A DNA stretch of 64,000 bases, from NCBI RefSeq assembly GCF_006483445.1, contig NZ_PPPT01000009.1, forward strand, positions 1 through 64,000, given 5' to 3'. Made by a program: the position numbers and the translations under genes. The notes below the pieces were generated by a model. The model had not been told where the DNA came from and ran no database searches. It worked only from the letters and a program-made list of their open reading frames with translations. Below are positions 8,652 through 16,233 of this stretch, in pieces. The stretch comes from Bradyrhizobium guangdongense. GTDB taxonomy: Bacteria; Pseudomonadota; Alphaproteobacteria; Rhizobiales; Xanthobacteraceae. How positions within the stretch are numbered: position 1 is the stretch's first letter; each line of letters begins with the position of its first letter.

Positions 8652-9430
8652 AGCGTTCCCGGGAAGGCGCCGCCATCGAGCAGGATGTTCTGCCCGGTGA
8701 TGAAACCGGCCTTGGCGCCGCACAGGAAGGCGCAGGCATAGCCGAATTCCTCAGGGTCTCCGAAGCGGCCCGCGGGGTTGAGCTTGGCGCGCTCGGCCAG
8801 AAGCTGGTCCGGCGTGATGCCGCGCTTCTCCGATTCCGCCTTCGCCGTGCCGCGCAGGCGGTCGGTGTTAAACGGGCCCGGCAGCAGGCCGTTGATGGTG
8901 ACGTTGTTGATCACGGTCTTGCGCGACAGGCCGGCGATGAAGCCAGTGAGGCCGGCGCGCGCGCCGTTGGAGAGGCCGAGGATGTCGATCGGCGCCTTCA
9001 CCGCGGCCGAGGTGATGTTGACGATGCGACCGAACTTGCGCGCCATCATGCCGTCCACCGTCGCCTTGATCAGCTCGATCGGCGTCAGCATGTTGGCGTC
9101 GATCGCCTTGATCCAGTCGTCGCGGGTCCAGTTGCGGAAATCGCCGGGCGGCGGGCCGCCGGCATTGTTGATCAAAATATCCGGCTCGGGGCAGGCCTTC
9201 AGCACGGCCTCTCGGCCCGCAGGCGTCGTGATGTCGCCGACGATCTCGGTGACCTTCACGTTTGGATAGGCCTTCCTGATCTCGTCGGCCGTTGCCTTCA
9301 GGGCTTCGGCGCCGCGCGCGGTCAGCGTGACGTCGACGCCTGCTTCGGCCAGCGCGAAGGCGCAGGCACGCCCCAAGCCCTTGCTGGATGCGCAGACGAT
9401 GGCGCGGCGACCCTTGATCCCAAGATCCAC
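8648..9430 (-). CDS. SDR family oxidoreductase
   Basis: A 260-aa classical short-chain dehydrogenase/reductase. The cofactor motif is atypical but recognisable (AIVCASSKGLGRACAFALAEAG). NNAGG is at about 89-93, and the N-S region is NITSAAVKAP. The usual YxxxK tyrosine is not evident: the corresponding block reads LGLSNGARAGLTGF, as in a divergent SDR subgroup with N-G-A-R at this place. It is first in an operon with the quinone oxidoreductase (4-bp overlap) and MBL-fold hydrolase. Activity may differ from standard SDRs because of the missing tyrosine. Confidence 0.85.
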   Translation of the reverse strand: MDLGIKGRRAIVCASSKGLGRACAFALAEAGVDVTLTARGAEALKATADEIRKAYPNVKVTEIVGDITTPAGREAVLKACPEPDILINNAGGPPPGDFRNWTRDDWIKAIDANMLTPIELIKATVDGMMARKFGRIVNITSAAVKAPIDILGLSNGARAGLTGFIAGLSRKTVINNVTINGLLPGPFNTDRLRGTAKAESEKRGITPDQLLAERAKLNPAGRFGDPEEFGYACAFLCGAKAGFITGQNILLDGGAFPGTL

Positions 9431-9559
9431 TGTTTCACTCCCGTAAATGTCGGATGGGGTTTGGATGCGGCACTCTAGCCAACATCGGTGCCGCTGATAA
9501 GGGCGCGGGCCGCGTCAAAACGCATGGCGCGCCCGCGTGCCATGAAATGCGCTGCGGCG

Positions 9560-10072
9560 TTAGATGCGTTGCTCCTTCTTGATGCGGTCGATGGCCGCGG
9601 CGGCCTCCGGCGGCAGCGACTTGAAGCCCATCTGGCCTGCCGCCGAGAACAGCGGGCGAAGCTGCGAGCCCACCAGGAACGGCGGCTGCCGGTTGGCCGG
9701 CACGAGCTGGTCGAACACCAGCACCAGCGTGGTCGCAACGAGGCCGACCCTGACGGCGCCGAGCGCGGCACCGCCGAGACGATCGGGCAGGCCGGCTGCC
9801 GCGGCCGTGTCGTCAAGCGCGAGCCGGCCGAGATGGCCGAGCGCCATGCCCACCACGAGGAATATGCCGAAGAACCACATCCAGTTCTGCAAGAAGGTCG
9901 CGGCCGGATCGCGCGCGAGTTGCGGCACAATCACCGGCATCAGCCAGACCGCGATGGGCGCTGCCAGCAGATAAGCCAAAATCGTCATCGCGCTGCGGAG
10001 CAGGCCGGTGCGCAGACCCATGCCGACCGCAATCGCCAGTGCCGCATAGACCGCGAGATCGAAACTGTTCAT
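9560..10072 (-). CDS. cvpA: CvpA family membrane protein
   Basis: A 170-aa integral membrane protein of the CvpA/colicin V production family. It has four predicted hydrophobic helices (about residues 5-25, 28-50, 65-90 and 108-125) and the N-terminal pattern FDLAVYAALAIAVGMGLRTGLLRS typical of the family (aligned block shortened here: GLRTGLLRS). It is a conserved inner-membrane protein of incompletely defined role, linked to envelope homeostasis. It is divergent from the SDR at 10184; the two starts are about 110 bp apart and may share a regulatory region. Confidence 0.85.
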   Translation of the reverse strand: MNSFDLAVYAALAIAVGMGLRTGLLRSAMTILAYLLAAPIAVWLMPVIVPQLARDPAATFLQNWMWFFGIFLVVGMALGHLGRLALDDTAAAAGLPDRLGGAALGAVRVGLVATTLVLVFDQLVPANRQPPFLVGSQLRPLFSAAGQMGFKSLPPEAAAAIDRIKKEQRI

Positions 10073-10183
10073 GGCGATACCCTGCCTGTACCAACCTTAG
10101 AAACGGCGAACCGATCAATCTGGTTTCAGATCGTTAAAATCGTCTGTAATGATGGGACGGAAAAGTTTCGGGGAACTCAGCCA

Positions 10184-10945
10184 ATGTCAGGGACTTTCGA
10201 CGTCAGCAGGGAAACCATTCTCGTCACCGGCGCCAGCCAGGGGCTCGGACGCCAGTTCGCCCGCGTGCTCGCCGCCAACGGTGCCGCCGTCGTGCTCGCG
10301 GCGCGCCAGACCGACAAGTTGAAGAGCATCGAGGACGAGATCCGCGCCAAAGGTGGCCGTGCAGCAGCTGTCGCGCTCGACGTCACCGACACCGCCTCGA
10401 TTCCCGGCGCGGTCGATGCCGCAGAAGCCGCCCTCGGGCCGATCACGGTGCTGATCAACAATGCCGGCATCGCCATCGAAAAGCTCGCGACCGATCAGAC
10501 GGAAGCGGATTGGGACGCCGTGATCGGCGCCAACCTCAAGGGCGCCTATTTCCTCGCGACGGAAGTGGCGCGGCGCATGATCGCGCGCAAGCAGGAGGGC
10601 AACATCGTCAACATCGCCTCCGTGCTCGGCACCGGCGTGTTGAAGGCTGTGTCGCCCTACGCGATCTCCAAGGCCGGCATGATCCAGGCGACGAAAGCGA
10701 TGGCGCTCGAACTCGCCGGCCAGAACATCCGCATCAACGCGCTGGCGCCCGGCTATATCGACACCGAGATGAACCACGATTTCTGGTCCACCCCCGCCGG
10801 CGAGCGCCTCACCAAGCGCATTCCCCAGCGCCGCATCGGCGCGGAAAGCGATCTCGACGGCGCGATCCTGCTGCTGGCGTCGAAGGCGTCGCGCTACATG
10901 ACGGGGAGCGTGGTGACGGTGGACGGCGGGTTCTTGCTGGGGTGA
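10184..10945 (+). CDS. SDR family oxidoreductase
   Basis: A 253-aa classical short-chain dehydrogenase. It has the cofactor motif TGASQGLGRQFA (about 17-28), NNAG (about 93-96), the catalytic serine in NIASVLG and YAISKAGM for the Y-x-x-x-K pair, and a C-terminal VDGGFLLG. All catalytic elements are present, so it should be an active NAD(P)-dependent alcohol/ketone oxidoreductase. The ATG at 10184 was chosen because the family N-terminus starts there; the frame is open far upstream only because of high GC content. Confidence 0.9.
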   Translation: MSGTFDVSRETILVTGASQGLGRQFARVLAANGAAVVLAARQTDKLKSIEDEIRAKGGRAAAVALDVTDTASIPGAVDAAEAALGPITVLINNAGIAIEKLATDQTEADWDAVIGANLKGAYFLATEVARRMIARKQEGNIVNIASVLGTGVLKAVSPYAISKAGMIQATKAMALELAGQNIRINALAPGYIDTEMNHDFWSTPAGERLTKRIPQRRIGAESDLDGAILLLASKASRYMTGSVVTVDGGFLLG

Positions 10946-10953
10946 GCCCCACT

Positions 10954-11108
10954 GTCGTCCCGGACAAGCGCGCCATAAGCGCGCGCAGATCCGGGACCCA
11001 TACCCCCAGGGAGAAGTTTGACGAAGACTCGGAGTTGGCAGCTTCGCGCCACAACCACTCCCTGTGATTATGGGTCCCGGATCTGCGCTTGCGCTTGTCC
11101 GGGACGAC
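10954..11108. repeat. Nested intergenic inverted repeat
   Basis: Two nested pairs of perfect arms: gtcgtcccggacaagcgc (10954-10971) pairs with 11091-11108, and gcgcagatccgggacccata (10983-11002) pairs with 11069-11088. It lies between convergent genes and resembles other long palindromes in this chromosome. Confidence 0.7.
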
Positions 11109-11128
11109 AGCGGAGAGCGGGCGCCAGC

Positions 11129-12724
11129 TTACGCCCGCCCCTCCGCCTGGATCATATCCGCCGCCTTCTCCCCGATCATGATGGTCGGCGCATTGGTGTT
11201 GCCGCCGATCAGCGTCGGCATGATCGAGGCATCGACGATGCGAAGCCCCTCGACGCCGTGCACCTTCAGCTTCGCATCCACCACCGCCATCGCATCGCTG
11301 CCCATCTTGCAGGTGCCCACCGGATGATAAACCGTGTCGACGCGGCTGCGCAGGATGGCGCGGATGTCGTCGTCGGTCTTCACGTCAGCGGTGAACATGT
11401 CCTTCTTCTGCAGCGCGCGCATCGCCGGCGTTTCCATCAGCCGCCGCGTGGTCTTGAAGCCCGCGACCATCGTCTCGACATCCTCCTCCTCGCCCAGAAA
11501 GTTCGGATCGATCATGGGGGCGGCCAGCGGATCGGCGCTTTTCAGCCAGACGCTGCCGCGGCTCTTCGGCCGAAGCAGGCAGACATGGCATGAGAAGCCG
11601 GCTTCCTTGTGCTTCTTGCGGCCGTGGTCGTCGAGCATCGCGATGATGAAGTGGAGCTGGATGTCGGGCACGTCGAGATCGGGTCGCGTCTTCAGGAAAC
11701 CGCCGCACTCGGCAAAGTTGGTGGTCATCAGCCCGCGCCGTTCCCTGCGGTACTGCTGGATGGCGCGGAGCAGCGAGGGCAGCCGGCCGAGCGAGGCGTG
11801 CACGAAATGCGGATAGTCGGAGGCGTAGACGAACACGAAATCCGGATGATCCTGCAGGTTCTGCCCGACACCCGGCAAATGATGCATGGTGCCGATGCCG
11901 TGCTTGCCCAGCGCTTCCCCGTCGCCAATGCCCGACAGCATCAAGAGCTGCGGTGACTGGAACGCGCCGCCCGCGAGGATCACCTCGCGGCGCGCGCGGA
12001 GCTGTTTCTTCTGCTTGCCCTGAAGATATTCGACGCCGACCGCGCGCCCGCCCTCGAACAGGATTTTTGTCGCCTGCGCGCCCGTCTCGACGCGCAGATT
12101 CGTGCGCTTGTCGATGTGCGGAAACACATAGGCGCGTGCCGCGCTCCAGCGTTCGCCATTGTGCTGCGTCGCCTGGTAGCTGCCGAGCCCCTCATGATCC
12201 TCGCCGTTGAAATCCTCGCGGATGCGGAACTGCGCCTCGCGCGCGGCCTGGTGGAAAATGTCGTGGATCGGATTGTCCGTGCGCAGCTTGTTGACGTGCA
12301 GCGGGCCGCCCTTGCCGTGATACTCGCCGTCGAAATCGACGTTGTTCTCCGAGCGCTTGAAATAGGGCAGCACGTCCGCATAGGACCAGCCGGCATTGCC
12401 GAGCGAAGCCCAATGGTCGTAGTCCCATTTGTTGCCGCGAATATAGACCATGGCGTTGATCGCCGAGGAGCCGCCAAGCCCCTTGCCGCGCGGCTGATAG
12501 CCGATGCGGCCGTTCAGGCCCTTCTGCGGCACGGTGTCGAATGCCCAGTTTGCCGCGCTATAGGGCAGCGCGAGCCCGAACGGCGTGGTGATCCGCCAGC
12601 TATCGTTCCTGCCGCCGGCATCGAGCAACGCCACGGATGTCGCCGCATCCTCCGACAGCCGCCCCGCCACCGCGCAGCCGCCCGAGCCCGCGCCTACGAC
12701 TACGAAATCGAATGTATCAGTCAC
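11129..12724 (-). CDS. GMC family FAD-dependent oxidoreductase (choline dehydrogenase-like)
   Basis: A 531-aa flavoenzyme. The FAD dinucleotide-binding motif is [16 protein letters not shown] at residues 8-23. GMC signature 1 is near [18 protein letters not shown] (about 83-100) and signature 2 in [18 protein letters not shown] (about 252-269). The C-terminal catalytic histidine block is [12 protein letters not shown] (about 465-476) and a second conserved region [17 protein letters not shown] follows. It oxidises an alcohol, possibly choline, a polyethylene glycol or another aliphatic or aryl alcohol. The next gene upstream is an aryl-aldehyde dehydrogenase, so alcohol to aldehyde to acid is a plausible route. 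Confidence 0.93.
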   Translation of the reverse strand: MTDTFDFVVVGAGSGGCAVAGRLSEDAATSVALLDAGGRNDSWRITTPFGLALPYSAANWAFDTVPQKGLNGRIGYQPRGKGLGGSSAINAMVYIRGNKWDYDHWASLGNAGWSYADVLPYFKRSENNVDFDGEYHGKGGPLHVNKLRTDNPIHDIFHQAAREAQFRIREDFNGEDHEGLGSYQATQHNGERWSAARAYVFPHIDKRTNLRVETGAQATKILFEGGRAVGVEYLQGKQKKQLRARREVILAGGAFQSPQLLMLSGIGDGEALGKHGIGTMHHLPGVGQNLQDHPDFVFVYASDYPHFVHASLGRLPSLLRAIQQYRRERRGLMTTNFAECGGFLKTRPDLDVPDIQLHFIIAMLDDHGRKKHKEAGFSCHVCLLRPKSRGSVWLKSADPLAAPMIDPNFLGEEEDVETMVAGFKTTRRLMETPAMRALQKKDMFTADVKTDDDIRAILRSRVDTVYHPVGTCKMGSDAMAVVDAKLKVHGVEGLRIVDASIMPTLIGGNTNAPTIMIGEKAADMIQAEGRA

Positions 12725-12747
12725 TTCTCGTTTCCCCCATTTTCCCC

Positions 12748-12853
12748 GTCATTCCGGGGCGCGCCTCTTGGCGCGAGCCCGGAATCCATTTGACCGCAGA
12801 GACGGTGGCGCAATGGATTCCGGGTTCGCGACTTTGTCGCGCCCCGGAATGAC
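12748..12853. repeat. Intergenic inverted repeat
   Basis: Complementary ends gtcattccggggcgcg (12748-12763) and cgcgccccggaatgac (12838-12853), with internal paired segments ggaatccatt / aatggattcc. It has the same class of rhizobial palindrome as those elsewhere in the flanks. Confidence 0.65.
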
Positions 12854-12861
12854 GAGCTACT

Positions 12862-14310
12862 CTACGACATGAACCGCATCATCTTCTCCAGCCGCGCGAT
12901 CTTGCCGCCATAGGGTGGGTAGAGATCGGCGAGCCGGTTGAACTTCGAACGATAGAACACCGGCTTTAGCTTGCTGAACGTCCGAAAGCCCCATTCGCCG
13001 TGATAGGCGCCGGTGCCGGATGCGCCGACGCCGCCCATCGGCTGGTTGATTTGCGTGAAATGGAACAGGCAGTCGTTGACCGTGACGCCGCCCGATACGG
13101 TGCGCATCAGCACCTCGTCGCGCGCGCTGCGGTCCTTGCCGAACCAGTACAGCGCCAGCGGCCTGTCGTGCTTGTTGATGAAGGCGATCGCCTCCGCCGT
13201 ATCGCGAACACCCATCACCGGCAGCACGGGCCCAAAAATCTCCTCCTGCATGATCGCCATCTCGGGCGTGGCGCCGACCACCAGCGTCGGCGGAAATTTG
13301 CGCCGCGCCTTCCAGTTGGGATCGTCGGCCTTCGCCGGCTGCAGGATCTTTGCGCCGCGCTGCGCGGCGTCAGCGACCAGGCCTTCCAGCCGCGAATAGT
13401 GGCGAACCGAAATGACCGAGGTGTAATCCTTGTTGTTGGGATCGGTGCCGAACATGCGCTTCATATGCGCGCGCACCTTTTCGGCGAATGCCTGCAGCGA
13501 GGTCTCGGGCACCAGCACGTAGTCCGGCGCGATGCAGGTCTGTCCGGCATTGAGCAGTTTGCCATAGGCGACGCGCTCGGCGGCTTCCTCCAGGTCGGCG
13601 GAAGGATCCACGATGACGGGCGACTTGCCGCCGAGCTCGAGCGTGACAGGCGTGAGATTGCGCCCCGCGGCCTCGGCCACGATGCGCCCCACCCGCGTGG
13701 AGCCGGTAAACACCAGGTGATCAAATGGCAGCGTCGGAAACGCCTTTGCGACCTCGTCCTCGATGCCGGTGACGAGCATCTCGGTCGCGTCGAACTTTTG
13801 CGCCACCATCTCCCGCAGCAATGCGGAAAAGTGCGGAACGAGCTCGCTCGGCTTGATGATGACCCGATTTCCCGCCGCGATCGCACCGATCGCGGGCGCG
13901 AGCGTGAGCTGCAGCGGATAATTCCAGGGCGCGATGATGCCGACCACGCCGAGCGGCTGCGGGATCAGCCGGTTGCGCGCCGGCATGAATTGCAGCGCGG
14001 TGGCGATGCGCTGCGGCGCCATCCATGTCTTCAGGTGTTTTGTGGCGTGGCGGATTTCGGAGAACACCAGCAGCGTCTCGGCAATGGTGGTCTCGACCGC
14101 CGAGCGATGGCCGAAATCGGCCGAGATCGCCTGCTTGAACCGGTCTTCGTTGTCGGCGACCACGGCCCGCAATCGCGCCAGCCGGTCGAGCCGCTCAGCC
14201 AGGCGCGGCGCCGGCTCGGCTCGCGACCGCTCGACCATGGCATGGAAGGCATCGTCCAGCGCGCACAGGGGCGCGCTCTTCACGGGCTGGTCCAGTACCC
14301 TCCCTAACAT
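12862..14310 (-). CDS. Coniferyl aldehyde dehydrogenase-type aldehyde dehydrogenase
   Basis: A 482-aa NAD(P)-dependent aldehyde dehydrogenase. The catalytic glutamate is in TLELGGKSPVIVDPSADLEE (about 218-237) and the catalytic cysteine in NAGQTCIAPDYVL (about 253-265). The N-terminal cofactor block is PWNYPLQLTLAPAIGA. The short length and C-terminal end (GEWGFRTFSKLKPVFY) fit the coniferyl aldehyde dehydrogenase branch, which lacks the last segment of class-3 enzymes. The start at 14310 follows a strong GGAGGAC site. It is co-oriented with the GMC oxidoreductase downstream. Probable substrate: aromatic or medium-chain aldehydes. Confidence 0.9.
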   Translation of the reverse strand: MLGRVLDQPVKSAPLCALDDAFHAMVERSRAEPAPRLAERLDRLARLRAVVADNEDRFKQAISADFGHRSAVETTIAETLLVFSEIRHATKHLKTWMAPQRIATALQFMPARNRLIPQPLGVVGIIAPWNYPLQLTLAPAIGAIAAGNRVIIKPSELVPHFSALLREMVAQKFDATEMLVTGIEDEVAKAFPTLPFDHLVFTGSTRVGRIVAEAAGRNLTPVTLELGGKSPVIVDPSADLEEAAERVAYGKLLNAGQTCIAPDYVLVPETSLQAFAEKVRAHMKRMFGTDPNNKDYTSVISVRHYSRLEGLVADAAQRGAKILQPAKADDPNWKARRKFPPTLVVGATPEMAIMQEEIFGPVLPVMGVRDTAEAIAFINKHDRPLALYWFGKDRSARDEVLMRTVSGGVTVNDCLFHFTQINQPMGGVGASGTGAYHGEWGFRTFSKLKPVFYRSKFNRLADLYPPYGGKIARLEKMMRFMS

Positions 14311-14604
14311 GGCGTCCTCCCCTGGGTTGTCTTTTGTTGCCGCAAGCTGGCCCTTTGCGGAACTTATGGCAAGGCTTGGGTTTTTTGTCCCCAAAGACCG
14401 TCATTTCACCTGTCATAAAGTGGAAAAAATCGCCCCTGCAGGCCTTTCCAAAGCCAGCCCGGGTTGATAGATAACCCCCGCACCCGACGGCCTCAGTGCT
14501 TCGCCGGGTTGCCTTCCAAGGAAGCCCTCGGGACGGGAACACCACGCGACAAGCGCTGGTCCCTCGACCGTCGGCAAATTATGCGAAGGCGCGCAAAGGT
14601 TTAA

Positions 14605-14682
<78 letters not shown>

Positions 14683-14711
14683 GTAACCTTCTGTAAATGA
14701 GGGGAAATTGG

Positions 14712-14740
14712 AAAAGGCCGCTCAGTTCGAGCGGCCTTTT
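14712..14740 (+). terminator. Rho-independent terminator after tRNA-fMet
   Basis: Perfect 11-bp stem (aaaaggccgct, 14712-14722, with agcggcctttt, 14730-14740), 7-nt loop, followed by a T-rich run. It is supplied by the incoming element and replaces the chromosomal terminator now found after attR. Confidence 0.85.
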
Positions 14741-14747
14741 CTTTGAA

Positions 14748-14770
14748 AGAATCGCCACCTAGTCGCCACC
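14748..14770. other. Candidate integrase arm-type site (left)
   Basis: Contains two direct copies of A[A/G]TCGCCACC separated by one base. The 23-bp block matches 61943-61965 at 22 of 23 positions, and each copy lies about 65-120 bp inside its att repeat. This geometry fits arm sites bound by the integrase N-terminal domain (inference). An alternative is the relic 5' end of an integrase gene, since the minus strand reads VATRWRF in both copies. Confidence 0.5.
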
Positions 14771-14838
14771 GCACTGTTTTGTCCCGGGTCGCTGCTGAAG
14801 TGTTAGCATTCGGACATCTTTGGTTTTCGCGGTTCGCT

Positions 14839-14878
14839 ACCTGCCGCACCAGTTAGGCACCTGCCGCACCAGTTAGGC
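14839..14878 (+). repeat. Two tandem copies of a 20-bp unit
   Basis: The unit acctgccgcaccagttaggc occurs twice head to tail (14839-14858 and 14859-14878) without mismatch. Function unknown; it could be a protein-binding iteron or a slippage duplication. Confidence 0.8.
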
Positions 14879-15149
14879 CGTTCTTGAAGGCGAGAGCGAC
14901 CAAACAGCGGGTCTCCCCGTTTCGGCCTACATCCGGACGTGAGACTGATTAGCGCGATCCGGGTGCGCCGGTTAGATTAACGCGATGCGGGGCTTGCCTT
15001 CGCCTGAGGGTTGCGGAACACTTTTCGAAGCTTGGGGCTCACCGGAATGCGCAATTGAGAAATGGTGGCCCTTGGCGTTGCGCCTGTGCGGGCCGCATCC
15101 ATCGCCTTGTCGCCAATAGCGCAACTGGCGGCGGCAGGAGGAGCTTTGA

Positions 15150-16091
15150 TTGTCCATTCCTGACTATCAATCGTTGATGCGACCTCTTCTCGCTTTCGCT
15201 TCGGATGGATCCGAAAAGAACATAAATGATGCGATCAACCACATCGCTGGTCAGTTAAATCTGACCGACGACGAGCGGCATCAACTTCTACCAAGCGGTA
15301 AGCAAGCAATCTTTGCCAATCGAGTGCACTGGGCGCGAACCTACTTGGATAAGGCTGGCGCAATAAAGCGAACTCGGCGCTCTCATTTTCAAATGACCGA
15401 CCGAGGTAAGCAGCTGCTTGCGGAAAACCCAACTCGCATTAATGTGCAGGTTCTCAAGAAATTCCCCGAATTTATAACTTTTCAGACTCCAAAAGTCACC
15501 GACGCTGCGGGGGACAACGTTGCCCCTCTGCTTGCTGAGACTGAGATTCCGGAGTCGGCGGTCACACCCGAGGAGGCGGTCCAGCAAGCAGAATCTCAAA
15601 TCTTCGAAAATTTGCGAAGTCAACTCTTGATTCGGATTTCCGAGTCTTCGCCGAGTTTCTTTGAAGGATTGGTGGTCGATCTCGTTATCGCGATGGGATA
15701 CGGGGGATCAAGAGCGAGCGTGGTGCAAAGACTCGGCAAGAGTGGCGATGAAGGTATCGATGGCGTCGTTAACGAAGATCCGCTAGGTCTCGACGTCGTC
15801 TACATACAAGCAAAGCGTTACGCAGCCGACAATACAATTGGACGCGAGCGTATTCAGCAATTCGCTGGTGCCTTAGTAGGTCAAGGTGCTTCCAAAGGCG
15901 TTTTTGTAACGACAAGTTCGTTTTCGAGAGGCGCTATTGAGTACGCCATCAAGGTTCCGCAGCGCATCATACTAATAGACGGTAAAGAGCTTGCCCGGCT
16001 CATGGTTCAATACGGCGTGGGTGTCCGAGTCGAAAGAACCGTAGAAATAAAACGAATCGATTTGGACTACTTTGATGAGGGCGACGATTAA
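15150..16091 (+). CDS. Mrr-like type IV restriction endonuclease
   Basis: A 313-aa protein with Mrr architecture. The N-terminal winged-helix DNA-binding domain (about residues 1-95) starts SIPDYQSLMRPLLAFASDGS. The C-terminal PD-(D/E)xK nuclease (about 160-285) has the core DEGIDGVV...DVVYIQAKRY, with the catalytic D and QxK, and then FVTTSSFSRGA. Mrr proteins cut DNA carrying certain methylated bases and so restrict incoming modified DNA. The start is TTG, chosen for the strong AGGAGGAG seven bases upstream and the family N-terminus. It sits directly upstream of a type I R-M operon, 142 bp before hsdR, and is visibly less GC-rich than the chromosome, which supports transfer. Confidence 0.92.
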   Translation: MSIPDYQSLMRPLLAFASDGSEKNINDAINHIAGQLNLTDDERHQLLPSGKQAIFANRVHWARTYLDKAGAIKRTRRSHFQMTDRGKQLLAENPTRINVQVLKKFPEFITFQTPKVTDAAGDNVAPLLAETEIPESAVTPEEAVQQAESQIFENLRSQLLIRISESSPSFFEGLVVDLVIAMGYGGSRASVVQRLGKSGDEGIDGVVNEDPLGLDVVYIQAKRYAADNTIGRERIQQFAGALVGQGASKGVFVTTSSFSRGAIEYAIKVPQRIILIDGKELARLMVQYGVGVRVERTVEIKRIDLDYFDEGDD

Positions 16092-16152
16092 GCAAGAGTG
16101 ATCAAGAAGGGCGGCGCCCTTAAGAGGCGACCGTCGGGGCGGGATTTCTGTA

Positions 16153-16189
16153 TTCATCCAGAGGGTATGGTCCACTCAAACTGGATGAA
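16153..16189. promoter_or_regulatory. Inverted repeat upstream of hsdR
   Basis: Perfect 9-bp arms ttcatccag (16153-16161) and ctggatgaa (16181-16189), 19-nt spacer, ending 44 bp before the hsdR ATG. A possible operator or mRNA hairpin; no cognate regulator is identified. Confidence 0.4.
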
Positions 16190-16233
16190 AGCCTGGGTAA
16201 ATGCTACTCATCCGCGTGGGGGTACAGTGACGG

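Larger units (their letters stand above)
14683..15149. other. Non-coding left end of the island
   Basis: No convincing gene. It holds the terminator, the candidate arm site, a tandem 20-bp repeat (14839-14878) and the leader of the Mrr gene, including an AGGAGGAG ribosome site at 15136-15143. A short minus-strand frame at 14667-14849 runs into the tRNA and was rejected. Confidence 0.6.
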
